DNA of 39,028 nucleotides from CAZGOM01 sp964542875 (GTDB lineage: Bacteria; Planctomycetota; Phycisphaerae; Phycisphaerales; Phycisphaeraceae), in NCBI GenBank assembly GCA_964542875.1, contig CAZIWA010000046.1:1-39028 (forward strand), given 5' to 3'. A program made the position numbers and the translations under genes. Positions 26,419 to 33,837 of this stretch are shown here, one piece after another. Under the pieces are notes generated by a model, which saw only the letters and a list, made by a program, of their open reading frames with translations, had not been told where the DNA came from and did not search any database. How positions within the stretch are numbered: the first letter of the stretch is position 1; every line of letters begins with the position of its first letter.

Positions 26419-27966
26419 TCAACCGCCAAAGAGGCCGGGGGTGTCGTCATTGGAGGCCTTACGGGGCTTGCGGGCGGGTGCTTTGGGCTCGATCCTTCCA
26501 CGGCTGGGGGCTTCCTCCTTGCCTGTCACCCTGCTTTCGACCGTGCCGTCAAAAAAAACCGTGGCCAGGGTTTGCCCGGGCTTGGCGTCGGTGGCGCTTC
26601 GGATGAGCTTGCCCGAGGCGTCTGTGGTGTAGGTGAACCCCCTGCCGAGCACTTCGTCGGGCCCGACCAGGCGCAATTGCCGGGTTTTTTCCTGGAGCAA
26701 CTGCTGAGCCGCCTTGGTTTTCTGCTCCATGGCGCGCATCAACCGGGCTTTAAGCGCGTCCAGGCGCTCGCGGTGCGGGGTGATGAGCACGTCGGGCTGG
26801 CGCATCACCTGGCGCGCGGCGAGGGCTTCCAGGCGTGCTTTAAGGGGTAAAAGCGCGTTCTCAGGGTTTTTTAAACCCGGGTGTGAGGCGAGCTTATCCA
26901 AGGCGGCGCGGGCCCGGATAAGCCTAGGCTCCAGCACATGGGCCAAGCGGGCGCCGGCTTGGTTCAGCCGTGCCCGAGGACCATCCAGAAGCGTTTCAGA
27001 CTTGCGAAACACCGGGTGCCGGGCGAAACCATCCAGCGACTGCCGGGCGTGCTGAATTTCTTTTTCCGCGACGAACATAAGCCTGCGGGAGAGCACGCCG
27101 GTCTGGCGCAGCAGGGTTTCTTGTTCAGGCACAAGCTTCATGGCCGCCTGGGTGGGCGTGGCGCAGCGTTCATCGGCGACGAGTTCGGCGATGGTGGTGT
27201 CGGTTTCATGCCCGATGGCGGCGACGATGGGAAACGGGCAGCGGTAGATGGCATCGGCGACGATGCGTTCGTTAAAGGCCCAAAGGTCTTCGATGGATCC
27301 GCCGCCACGGGTAAGGATGATGGCGTCAATCCCCAGTTCGCGGCCGTGAATGGAGATGGCATCGATGGCGCGGGCGATCTCCGGCGCGGCTTGCGCGCCC
27401 TGCACGCGCGTATCCAGCAGGAAAAGCTCACAGCCGGGCCAGCGCCGATGCTTGGTGTTTAAGACGTCCTGCAGCGCCGCGGCGATGCGCGATGTGATCA
27501 CCACGATCCGCTGGGGAAATGCCGGCAGCGGCTTCTTGCGTTCCGGCGCGAAGTACCCCTGCTGGCGCAGGTCTTCCATCAACGCCTTTAACTGCGCTTC
27601 TAGCGAACCCTGGCCCACGGGCTCCAGGGAATCCACATAAAGCTGAACCTGGCCGGATTGGTCGTAATAGTCGATGCGTCCGGTGGCGATCGCCTGCACG
27701 CCATCGGCCATTTTGAACGCCACTTTGCGCGCACTGGAGGCAAAACAGACGCACCGGAGCGTCGCGGTGGCGTCCTTGAGCACGAAATACCAGTGATTAC
27801 GCGCGGAAAAGTTGCTCACCTCGCCCACGATCCGGATCTTGCCGGGGATCTTGGACATCAGGGCGTCACGGATCATGCCCGATACTTCGGTGACGGACAT
27901 CGCCTTGGCGGCGGCGGGCACCTTGGGCCCGGGAACTTTGCTGGCATCAAAAGGTAAGCGCGTCAT
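26419..27966 (-). CDS. xseA: Exodeoxyribonuclease VII large subunit
   Basis: Catalytic subunit of ExoVII, which degrades single-stranded DNA in both directions. From the ATG at 27966 (515 residues) it shows the OB-fold N-terminal domain (IVGEVSNFSARNHWYFVLKD), the catalytic domain with VVITSRIAAALQDVLN, ILTRGGGSIEDLWAFNER and VAAIGHETDTTIAELVADERCATPTQAA, then a long coiled-coil region that binds XseB. The frame stays open to 28068, but that would overlap the upstream GNAT gene, whose stop is 8 bp from this ATG; no strong ribosome binding site is visible, consistent with translational coupling. Confidence 0.95.
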   Translation of the reverse strand: MTRLPFDASKVPGPKVPAAAKAMSVTEVSGMIRDALMSKIPGKIRIVGEVSNFSARNHWYFVLKDATATLRCVCFASSARKVAFKMADGVQAIATGRIDYYDQSGQVQLYVDSLEPVGQGSLEAQLKALMEDLRQQGYFAPERKKPLPAFPQRIVVITSRIAAALQDVLNTKHRRWPGCELFLLDTRVQGAQAAPEIARAIDAISIHGRELGIDAIILTRGGGSIEDLWAFNERIVADAIYRCPFPIVAAIGHETDTTIAELVADERCATPTQAAMKLVPEQETLLRQTGVLSRRLMFVAEKEIQHARQSLDGFARHPVFRKSETLLDGPRARLNQAGARLAHVLEPRLIRARAALDKLASHPGLKNPENALLPLKARLEALAARQVMRQPDVLITPHRERLDALKARLMRAMEQKTKAAQQLLQEKTRQLRLVGPDEVLGRGFTYTTDASGKLIRSATDAKPGQTLATVFFDGTVESRVTGKEEAPSRGRIEPKAPARKPRKASNDDTPGLFGG

Positions 27967-27973
27967 AGGGGAA

Positions 27974-28528
27974 TCATACTTGGGAACTGTGCCCGCCCGC
28001 TGCTTCATTTCGCGAGCAGAGATAAGCATCACATCTGCAAGGCGGATCGCCACACACCGGGCAACCAAAATTATGCGTCAGGCTGTCCTGATACCAGTAC
28101 GCCTTCATCACGCGATCCACCTGAAACCCCAGCGATTGCAGCATCTTCAACGACGACTGCGCCGAGCCCGACTCCCACGAAAGCGTGACCAGCGTTCTGG
28201 CCCCCTGCTCCCTAAACCACTTGAAAACCACTTCGTTCAACCGTTTACCCAAGCCCTGGCCCCGATAGTCCGGATGCACCACCAGCGACTTCAAAAAGCC
28301 GACCGGCCCGCGGTCCGCGTATGACTCAAAAGGCGCATCGGGGATGCCGCCGAACATCTTCACATTCATGATGCCGGCAAGAATATCGGCATCCGGGTCG
28401 ACCGCGGCATAAACAGCGCCATCGGTGCACCACTTGCGCAGTGATTCAAGGTCGTAATACCCTTGGCCAAGCCCGTCATTGAGCAGCTTCACGCCCTGCA
28501 CAAGCAGCGCCGTTTCATCAGCGGACAC
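27974..28528 (-). CDS. GNAT family N-acetyltransferase with Cys-rich tail
   Basis: A 184-residue GNAT protein: acetyl-CoA binding motif A is LKSLVVHPDYRGQGLGKRL, and SSLKMLQSLGFQVDRVMKAYW is the motif B region. Substrate unknown. The C terminus carries GCPVCGDPPCRCDAYLC, five Cys within 17 residues plus one more, likely a small metal site not usual for GNAT enzymes. The start is GTG at 28528 with no strong ribosome binding site. It lies between murD (43 bp upstream) and xseA (8 bp downstream) on the same strand, so it is probably cotranscribed. Confidence 0.85.
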   Translation of the reverse strand: MSADETALLVQGVKLLNDGLGQGYYDLESLRKWCTDGAVYAAVDPDADILAGIMNVKMFGGIPDAPFESYADRGPVGFLKSLVVHPDYRGQGLGKRLNEVVFKWFREQGARTLVTLSWESGSAQSSLKMLQSLGFQVDRVMKAYWYQDSLTHNFGCPVCGDPPCRCDAYLCSRNEAAGGHSSQV

Positions 28529-28570
28529 CAGATGGATGGGGAGAGTTTTCAGGCGATAACCCCTGCTGCA

Positions 28571-29986
28571 TCAAGCCGGCTGAGGGGAAGCCCGGCCTTC
28601 GCTGGTGTATTTGAGAATGGCTTCCACGAAGGCGTTGCCGCGGTGCTCGAAGTTTTCAAACTGGCCCCACGAGGCGCAGCCGGTGGAAAGAAGCACCACA
28701 TCGCCCACACGTACCCGCTCAATGGTTTCTTCGATGGCCCGGTCAAGGGTTTCGCAACGGACGACTTCTGCGCAGTAGCGCTCCCAGGAGGAAGTACCGC
28801 CGCAACAGGAGGCCGGCGCTACGCCATGTGTGCTGGATTCGTCATACGTCAACCCCTCAACCAGGCTGGCGATGGTGGGTCCGGTCTTGCCGATGGTGTA
28901 GACAACCTTGGCGTGCCTGGCCGCGGCTTTGGCCAGGGCGTTAAAGTCGCTGCCTTTGTCGTAACCGCCTAGGATGATGTGCACCCGATTGGCGGGGAAG
29001 CTTTCCAGCGCGAGGATGCTGGCCTCCGGCGTGGTGGCCTTGGAATCGTTGAAATAGCGGATCCCCGCATGCTCGCACACGAACTGAAGCCGGTGCGACA
29101 GGCCGGGAAACTTGGACACCAGCTCAAACACCTGCTGACGCGAAGCAACGCCGGCGGCGGCCACGGCTTCAGCGGCCAGCGCCGCGTTCCACCGGTTATG
29201 CGCGCCGGGAAGAAGCATGTCCAGCTCGGGGGCCGGGGCATCCGCGGGCCAGGTGATTACGTTCTTTGTGACGGGCTTGAAGTGCTGCGTCTGGCCGGGA
29301 CCGATGATGGCGATGTCATGCGGTTTCTGGAAGTCCAGCAAAGTCTGCTTGGCCTTCTTGTACTCCTCAAGCGTGCCGTGCCGGTCCAGGTGGTTGGCGC
29401 TGAGGTTAGTCATCACGGCGATGTGTGGCGACCACTTATCAAGCTGAAGGCCTTCGAGCATGAAGCTGGAGATTTCCAGCACCACCCAGTCGGTGGGCTT
29501 AATGGAGGCCAGGTCACCCAGGAGGGTTCCGCCGATGTTTCCGCCGACGTGGACGTTGGATTCGCCGACGATTTCCTTAAGCGCCAGGCCGATCATCGCA
29601 GTGGTGGTGGATTTGCCGGCGCTGCCGGTGATGCCGATGACGTGATCGGGATTGGGCAGGTTCTGGGTCAGCAGCCGAATCTCGCTGGTGAGGGGGACGC
29701 CGGCCCGGATCGCGGCCTGGAGGTATTTGTTTTCCCGGGTGTCCACCGCGGGGTTCACCACGACAAGGTCCGCTGCGGTGAAGTCGGACTCCAGGTGTTC
29801 GCCAAGGCGCAGTTCAACCCCCAGGCCATCGAGTTGTTTGACGCTTTTGGCCAGGGTCTCGGGCGCGGCCTGATCGGTGACCAGGACTTTGGCGCCTCGG
29901 GAGACGAGGAATTTGGTGACGCCGACTCCTCCGCCGAAACGGCCAAGGCCCATGACGACGACGCGCTTGTTTTTAAGGTCTTCCAT
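28571..29986 (-). CDS. murD: UDP-N-acetylmuramoylalanine--D-glutamate ligase
   Basis: Adds D-Glu to UDP-MurNAc-L-Ala in peptidoglycan precursor synthesis. The 471-residue product shows VVMGLGRFGGGVGVTKFL at the N terminus, the ATP P-loop GITGSAGKSTTT, VLEISSFMLEGL, ANHLDRHGTLEEY, FNDSKATTPEA and ILGGYDKGSDF, all Mur ligase hallmarks. No other mur genes are adjacent; it heads the same-direction run murD, GNAT, xseA, xseB, prepilin peptidase. Peptidoglycan capacity fits the current view that most Planctomycetota make a cell wall. Confidence 0.96.
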   Translation of the reverse strand: MEDLKNKRVVVMGLGRFGGGVGVTKFLVSRGAKVLVTDQAAPETLAKSVKQLDGLGVELRLGEHLESDFTAADLVVVNPAVDTRENKYLQAAIRAGVPLTSEIRLLTQNLPNPDHVIGITGSAGKSTTTAMIGLALKEIVGESNVHVGGNIGGTLLGDLASIKPTDWVVLEISSFMLEGLQLDKWSPHIAVMTNLSANHLDRHGTLEEYKKAKQTLLDFQKPHDIAIIGPGQTQHFKPVTKNVITWPADAPAPELDMLLPGAHNRWNAALAAEAVAAAGVASRQQVFELVSKFPGLSHRLQFVCEHAGIRYFNDSKATTPEASILALESFPANRVHIILGGYDKGSDFNALAKAAARHAKVVYTIGKTGPTIASLVEGLTYDESSTHGVAPASCCGGTSSWERYCAEVVRCETLDRAIEETIERVRVGDVVLLSTGCASWGQFENFEHRGNAFVEAILKYTSEGRASPQPA

Positions 29987-30110
29987 AACCTGAGCCTTTT
30001 TGTCGGGAGAACGAAACGTTGCTCCTATTTTATCGGCCCTTGAGGGACGGGCGCTGGAACGAATGTTGGGTTAAGTACAATCGCCCGCTCGCTGAATCAA
30101 AAGGAACTGT

Positions 30111-31400
30111 ATGGGTTTTGATATCAAGATCGCCGAAAAACTGGCCCAGGTGCTGAATTCTTCGGGGTATGCATGCACGCAGGCCGCCAATGAGATCACC
30201 CTGCCGGGTTGGCCGGCCAAGATCATCGTGGTGGGCGATAACCGGGATGACAGCACCAACGGCGTCTCTCTCATGGCTCGGATCATGACGTTTCACCCCC
30301 TGCTCCCCCGGGGCATGGCGCAGGAGTTGTCCGTGGGCTGGGCCTCCACCGAGCAGGAAGCCATCGAAAAGATGACGGCCTCCTGGATGCTGGTGTTTTT
30401 CCCGGGGCTCAAGTTCCTGTTTGATGAAAAGCCGCACGACTGCACCGTGATCCAGGAACCCGTGGCCCTTCAGAACGCCGCGGGCAAGGAATACCGCTTG
30501 ATTCTCGGTCCGCTTCAGCACATGAACTTTGGCGAGGAACCCGCCACGGAACCCAAGGACTTCCATCAGCGTCTGGCCTGGAATGCCCTGGCGGACCTGA
30601 TCACACGCGAAGCGGGCCCCGGCGTGAATCATCTGCGCTTTTACTTGGCGCGCACGCAGGCCGGCATAGACGGCGATGTGTTTCTCAACGGCGTGAATTG
30701 GCCGGCGGGCTCTGAACTGCTTCGCCGGCAAGCCGAAGGCTTCCCCGCCATCGTCCACCCTAGCGCGGGCTACGGGCTTAAGCAGCATGTATTCATTAAA
30801 CCCGTCGACACCGCGCAAGGCGTACACGACCGGGCCGAGCACCTGATCGGAAAGTGGGTTGGCGCACTGAACCGACACCCGGAACTCACAAGCAACCCCA
30901 TGACCGGGCGCCTGCTCCTGGCGCTGGACACCATGGCCACGCTGGGTTCCGAAGAAGAATACGAAGCGGCCCTGCAAAACCACGGCGTGCCGGCAGAACA
31001 AGCCCAGCGAATCGTGACCTTCCTCCCCTGCGCCGCCATCCGCTTGCACTACCCGGACGTGAAGTACGCCGACACCTACTTCTGGACCAACGACCAGACC
31101 GAAATGGCAGAAGTACGGCATTACAAGGAAACATCTGAATTTGTGCTTGCGATGGACATTCTTCAGGCGCTGCACAAAGAGAACCTGGCCATCGACGAGA
31201 CCGCCTGGGTCGCCACGATCAGCGCAGAGAACAACGGCATCAACGACGCCCGCAAGCAAGGCGTGGACCTCTCCACGCTCAGCTTCAAATACATGATTCA
31301 TATGACCAGCGAGCCGGTGGAAGGCGAACCCCTCAAAGGCTTGATCAAACTGGCCAACGCCCACGCCCCGACAGACAAACCGTGGTGGAAGCTTTGGTGA
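30111..31400 (+). CDS. Conserved-looking cytoplasmic protein, possibly DUF6348
   Basis: A 429-residue soluble protein without signal peptide or membrane segment. AAAAGGA lies 6 nt before the ATG. The N terminus (KIAEKLAQVLNSSGYACTQAANEITLPGW) and WASTEQEAIEKMTASWMLVFFPGLKFLF recall DUF6348, a family of unknown role; I am not certain of that match. The second half (from ~180) looks like a separate helical/beta domain with no motif I know. It is divergent from murD and is the last ordinary gene before the tRNA array, with no visible link to it. Confidence 0.7.
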   Translation: MGFDIKIAEKLAQVLNSSGYACTQAANEITLPGWPAKIIVVGDNRDDSTNGVSLMARIMTFHPLLPRGMAQELSVGWASTEQEAIEKMTASWMLVFFPGLKFLFDEKPHDCTVIQEPVALQNAAGKEYRLILGPLQHMNFGEEPATEPKDFHQRLAWNALADLITREAGPGVNHLRFYLARTQAGIDGDVFLNGVNWPAGSELLRRQAEGFPAIVHPSAGYGLKQHVFIKPVDTAQGVHDRAEHLIGKWVGALNRHPELTSNPMTGRLLLALDTMATLGSEEEYEAALQNHGVPAEQAQRIVTFLPCAAIRLHYPDVKYADTYFWTNDQTEMAEVRHYKETSEFVLAMDILQALHKENLAIDETAWVATISAENNGINDARKQGVDLSTLSFKYMIHMTSEPVEGEPLKGLIKLANAHAPTDKPWWKLW

Positions 31401-32022
31401 GATTGATCAAAAATACTATTGTGGATAATCAAGATTATTCAAATTTATATTCACAAAGGTATTGACAACCAGACCAAGCGCCGATAGTATCTCTCACACT
31501 ATGTCACCTTTAGCCCCCCACAACTTCTCAGATCGCAAAGCCGACGTGCAAAACGTCGCCAGCGGTATGTGTGTGGGTGGTTTTGCCAGCTTCTTCGGCG
31601 GCGAAACCCATGGCGAGCAAGGGACGTGGTCCATCTCCCTGAGCCCCAATACCAGCGCCATTTACACCGACAAGTCCATTGGCGCAGATTGCGGGCAGCT
31701 ACTTAGAATACGACGAACCCCACGGTTCCTCTAAGCAGCGTAAGTCCCACAAACACAACCTATTAGGTTCCACAAGAACCAGCCTGAAACGCTTCTTGGC
31801 GTCCCTCAGTTGTGCGCTCGATTCACCTCGAAACGCACCTGAAATTCAAGCCCCCTACCCGGGTGTTTGGGTTCCAAAGCTGATGGCCCAAGCTGAAGCC
31901 AAGCCCGCAAAGTAGCTTCAAGGCAAAAGGATCGTCTCCTCCTTTCAGGTACGAAATTTGATTCGCATCTGCATCAAAACAAAACCCTTTCCGGGAAAAG
32001 CATGCATGAATAAACAATCATT
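31401..32022 (+). other. Region upstream of the tRNA array, no firm gene
   Basis: These 620 bases hold a near-consensus promoter (31462-31490) and a 77-codon ORF beginning at 31501, only a few bases past the predicted transcription start, so it would be leaderless. A second ORF in another frame (31679-31915) follows, rich in Lys/Ser, and could be its frameshifted continuation. Neither matches a family I know. Small hairpins occur, for example a GACGT/ACGTC stem near 31542. The region may simply be a long leader of the array transcript. Confidence 0.3.
31462..31490 (+). promoter_or_regulatory. Strong sigma70-type promoter reading toward the tRNA array
   Basis: TTGACA (31462-31467), 17-nt spacer, TAGTAT (31485-31490): a consensus -35 and near-consensus -10 with ideal spacing. 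The predicted start is about 31497. It is the best promoter I see upstream of the array and points into it, 530 bp before the first tRNA. Confidence 0.65.
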
Positions 32023-32094
32023 GCCGGTGTAGCTCAAAGGTAGAGCATCGGGCTCATAACTCGAAGGGTGAGGGTTCAAGTCCCCCCGCCGGAA
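32023..32094 (+). tRNA. tRNA-Met (CAT), initiator-like
   Basis: Cloverleaf with anticodon loop CTCATAA. G1 opposes A72 with A73, the unpaired 1-72 end that marks bacterial initiators, and the anticodon stem has G29-G30-G31 opposite C-T-C, close to the initiator GGG/CCC. The D-stem pair 11-24 is C-G rather than the usual initiator A-U. It is the only array member not followed by TT or CTT. Confidence 0.82.
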
Positions 32095-32245
32095 TAGTAA
32101 TACATTGGACGCCGGACAATATCAAAAATTGATATCATAAATATCTTATTGATATCGATAAGTAGATTTGTCAAACCTAATCAAAGCACAAGGATTTTCC
32201 CATCCCTGCGCTCACGGGTATCGGCTTGCCTGATGTGTCTGGTCC
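32095..32245 (+). repeat. AT-rich spacer with iterated TTGATATC motifs
   Basis: Between the first two tRNAs lies an AT-rich block with a 7-bp inverted repeat (ATATCAA at 32119-32125, TTGATAT at 32129-32135) and a direct repeat ATTGATATC at 32128-32136 and 32148-32156, 20 bp apart. The composition contrasts with its GC-rich surroundings. It could be an operator, a promoter region (TTGATA-18-TATCGA is a weak match) or a recombination remnant. Confidence 0.4.
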
Positions 32246-32318
32246 GCCCGGTTAGCTCAATTGGTAGAGCGCCTGTCTTACAAGCAGGAGGTTGAGGGTT
32301 CGAGTCCCTCACTGGTCA
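32246..32318 (+). tRNA. tRNA-Val (TAC)
   Basis: Complete cloverleaf, anticodon loop CTTACAA, TTCGAGT T-loop, D-loop with GG. The acceptor stem has one C-T mismatch at 2-71. Trailer begins TT. Confidence 0.88.
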
Positions 32319-32326
32319 TTCAAAAA

Positions 32327-32400
32327 CGCTGTGGAGCTCAGTTGGTACGAGCGCCCGCCTGAAGAGCGGGAGGTCGCCGGTTCGACCCCGGCCGCAGCGG
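32327..32400 (+). tRNA. tRNA-Phe (GAA)
   Basis: Good cloverleaf with anticodon loop CTGAAGA and a full GC anticodon stem. Two oddities: G at position 8 instead of T, and C1-G72 instead of the usual G1-C72 of tRNA-Phe. Discriminator G rather than the A typical of Phe. Trailer begins CTT. Confidence 0.85.
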
Positions 32401-32639
32401 CTTATTCATCGGTTTCACTGGGCTTGCCCAGCGGTTCCGGTGTGATCTTTGACAAGTAAAGAGATGGATTGATTGATCACACTTGCCTGCCCCGGCCTGA
32501 CCGCCTGGGCAGGTGTTGGTTGACACAATTCGGGCGCCATGCGTGGGCGGCCTTTCCGGGGTGCCCATGCAACAAGCGCGCAGGGCGATCCTTTAAAGCC
32601 GACCACCGGCTTTGCCCTGGCCATTGCGGCGCCCGATTT
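32401..32639 (+). ncRNA. Hairpin-rich spacer in the array, candidate structured RNA
   Basis: No tRNA or convincing ORF fits these 239 bases. Successive inverted repeats are CTGGGC/GCCCAG (32418-32431), an 8-bp GTGTGATC/GATCACAC pair (32440-32447 with 32475-32482) enclosing a CTTT/AAAG stem, CCTGCCC/GGGCAGG (32486-32492 with 32507-32513), a GTGGGC/GCCCAT stem (about 32546-32575), and AAAGCCG/CGGCTTT (32595-32601 with 32607-32613) nested in CAGGGC/GCCCTG (32581-32586 with 32614-32619). The density suggests an RNA fold, with no known family recognised. Confidence 0.4.
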
Positions 32640-32711
32640 ACACCTGTAGCTCAATGGTAGAGCACCTGGCCTATAACCGGGAGGATGAAGGTTCGATTCC
32701 TTCTGGGTGGA
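32640..32711 (+). tRNA. tRNA-Ile-like (TAT), atypical
   Basis: Folds as a cloverleaf with TTCGATT T-loop and anticodon stem CCTGG/CCGGG. The loop reads CCTATAA, giving anticodon TAT but with C at position 33 in place of the near-invariant T. A1-G72 is a mismatch and 6-67 and 7-66 are wobbles. TAT is rare in bacteria, which normally read AUA with a lysidine-modified CAT tRNA. Possibly decayed. Confidence 0.6.
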
Positions 32712-32725
32712 TTGGCCTTGCCGAC

Positions 32726-32797
32726 GCACTCGTAGCTCAGAGGCAGAGCATCCGGCTGATAACCGGAAGGCCGGAGGTTCAAGTCCTCCCGGGTGCA
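32726..32797 (+). tRNA. tRNA-Ile (GAT)
   Basis: Fully paired acceptor stem, anticodon loop CTGATAA, T8, TTCAAGT T-loop, A73. Trailer begins TT. Confidence 0.93.
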
Positions 32798-32806
32798 TTG
32801 ATTTTC

Positions 32807-32879
32807 GCCGCCATACCTCAGATGGAAGAGGGCCTTCCTGGTACGGAGGATGTCCCGGGTTCAAATCCCGGTGGCGGCT
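32807..32879 (+). tRNA. tRNA-Thr (GGT)
   Basis: Perfect seven-pair acceptor, CCTC/GAGG D-stem, anticodon loop CTGGTAC, TTCAAAT T-loop. The discriminator is T. Trailer begins TT. Confidence 0.92.
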
Positions 32880-32892
32880 TTCGTTGAACGCC

Positions 32893-32967
32893 GGTCGTAT
32901 AGCTCAGCTGGCTTAGAGCGCTCCCCTGTCGAGGGAGAGATCGCGGGTTCGATTCCCGCTACGACCG
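32893..32967 (+). tRNA. tRNA-Asp (GTC)
   Basis: Perfect acceptor stem, anticodon loop CTGTCGA, GGGAG/CTCCC anticodon stem, G73 as expected for Asp. Trailer begins CTT. Confidence 0.95.
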
Positions 32968-32989
32968 CTTTTTACGTCTGTGTTCACAT

Positions 32990-33062
32990 GCCGCGTTGGC
33001 TCAGTCGGTAGAGCAGCGGTTTTGTAAGCCGCAGGTCGTGAGTTCAAGTCTCACACGCGGCC
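32990..33062 (+). tRNA. tRNA-Thr (TGT)
   Basis: Perfect acceptor stem, anticodon loop TTTGTAA, TTCAAGT T-loop, C73. Trailer begins TT. Confidence 0.94.
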
Positions 33063-33083
33063 TTGCCCCCCGTCCTTCTCAAC

Positions 33084-33156
33084 GTCTCCCCAGCCAAATG
33101 GACTCGGCGCCGGACTACGAATCCGGAGATTGTGGGTTCGACTCCCACGGGGGACG
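33084..33156 (+). tRNA. tRNA-Arg (ACG)
   Basis: Acceptor pairs throughout (one G-T), anticodon loop CTACGAA, T-stem GTGGG/CCCAC. Position 8 is C rather than T and the D-stem has three pairs. A34 would need conversion to inosine by TadA to read CGU/CGC/CGA. G73; trailer CTT. Confidence 0.87.
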
Positions 33157-33169
33157 CTTTCGGGCTTTC

Positions 33170-33243
33170 GCGCCTGTAGCTCAAAGGATCAGAGCATTCC
33201 GGTTCTAACGGAAGGGTTCCGGGTTCAAGTCCTGGCAGGCGCG
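33170..33243 (+). tRNA. tRNA-Arg (TCT)
   Basis: Perfect acceptor stem, anticodon loop GTTCTAA, T8, TTCAAGT T-loop, G73. Reads AGA/AGG. Trailer begins CTT. Confidence 0.94.
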
Positions 33244-33256
33244 CTTACACCGGATT

Positions 33257-33329
33257 CACCTTGAAGCTCAACTGGACGAGCGCCGCCCTCCGAAGGCGGC
33301 GGATGTGGGTTCGACTCCCATCAAGGTGG
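33257..33329 (+). tRNA. tRNA-Arg (CCG)
   Basis: Acceptor fully paired with C1-G72, anticodon loop CTCCGAA, strong GC anticodon stem. Position 8 is A instead of T. G73; trailer CTT. Confidence 0.88.
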
Positions 33330-33350
33330 CTTTTGGCTTCCTTTTCTCCC

Positions 33351-33371
33351 GGAGCCCCTCGTGGGGGCTCC
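33351..33371 (+). other. 8-bp hairpin in the spacer before tRNA-Leu
   Basis: GGAGCCCC (33351-33358) pairs with GGGGCTCC (33364-33371) across 5 nt. It may be a processing or insulating hairpin between tRNA-Arg(CCG) and tRNA-Leu(CAG); no T-run follows. Confidence 0.45.
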
Positions 33372-33376
33372 ACTAC

Positions 33377-33459
33377 ACCCTCGTGGCGGAACTGGCAGAC
33401 GCTGTGCGCTCAGAACGCGCTGTCTTTAAGACATCCCGGTTCGACTCCGGGCGAGGGTA
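33377..33459 (+). tRNA. tRNA-Leu (CAG)
   Basis: Class II tRNA with a long variable arm (TGTCTT/AAGACA). Acceptor perfect but with A1-T72 in place of G1-C72, anticodon loop CTCAGAA, A73 as needed for Leu. Only 6 nt before the next gene. Trailer TT. Confidence 0.93.
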
Positions 33460-33465
33460 TTTCAC

Positions 33466-33551
33466 GCGGTTGTGACGCAACTGGCAGACGTGCTGCCCTG
33501 AGATGGCAGCGGGGAGGCTTCCCCTTGGAGGTTCAAATCCTCTCAACCGCA
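33466..33551 (+). tRNA. tRNA-Leu (GAG)
   Basis: Class II tRNA with GGGGA/TCCCC-type variable arm, perfect acceptor stem, anticodon loop CTGAGAT, A73. Trailer CTT. Confidence 0.93.
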
Positions 33552-33564
33552 CTTTCTTCGCATC

Positions 33565-33636
33565 GGGACCTTGGCGTAATTGGGAGCGTATCACCCTTGC
33601 AAGGTGAAGGCGCCGGTTCAACTCCGGCAGGTTCCA
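33565..33636 (+). tRNA. tRNA-Ala (TGC), copy 1
   Basis: Acceptor fully paired and includes G3-T70, the main alanine identity pair. Anticodon loop CTTGCAA. The D-stem is weak, with two G-T pairs. A73; trailer TT. Confidence 0.92.
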
Positions 33637-33660
33637 TTGCCTTGTTTCGGTTTCATTCAC

Positions 33661-33733
33661 GGGACAGTAGCTCAACTGGGAGAGCACTAGCTTTGCAAGC
33701 TGGGGGTTAGGGGTTCGACTCCCCTCTGCTCCA
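33661..33733 (+). tRNA. tRNA-Ala (TGC), copy 2
   Basis: Same anticodon as the preceding gene but clearly different in body sequence, so not a recent duplicate. Keeps G3-T70, has an A-C mismatch at 4-69. Anticodon loop TTTGCAA, A73; trailer TT. It lies 104 bp before the HNH gene. Confidence 0.92.
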
Positions 33734-33837
33734 TTTCCGATCCAGGTCATACCAAGAGGATGACCCTCAAAACCACGCCCTTTGCCTGGCCACGCCGGGC
33801 GAAGGATTTCCCTAACGCATCCGAAAGGAGGTGGGCC

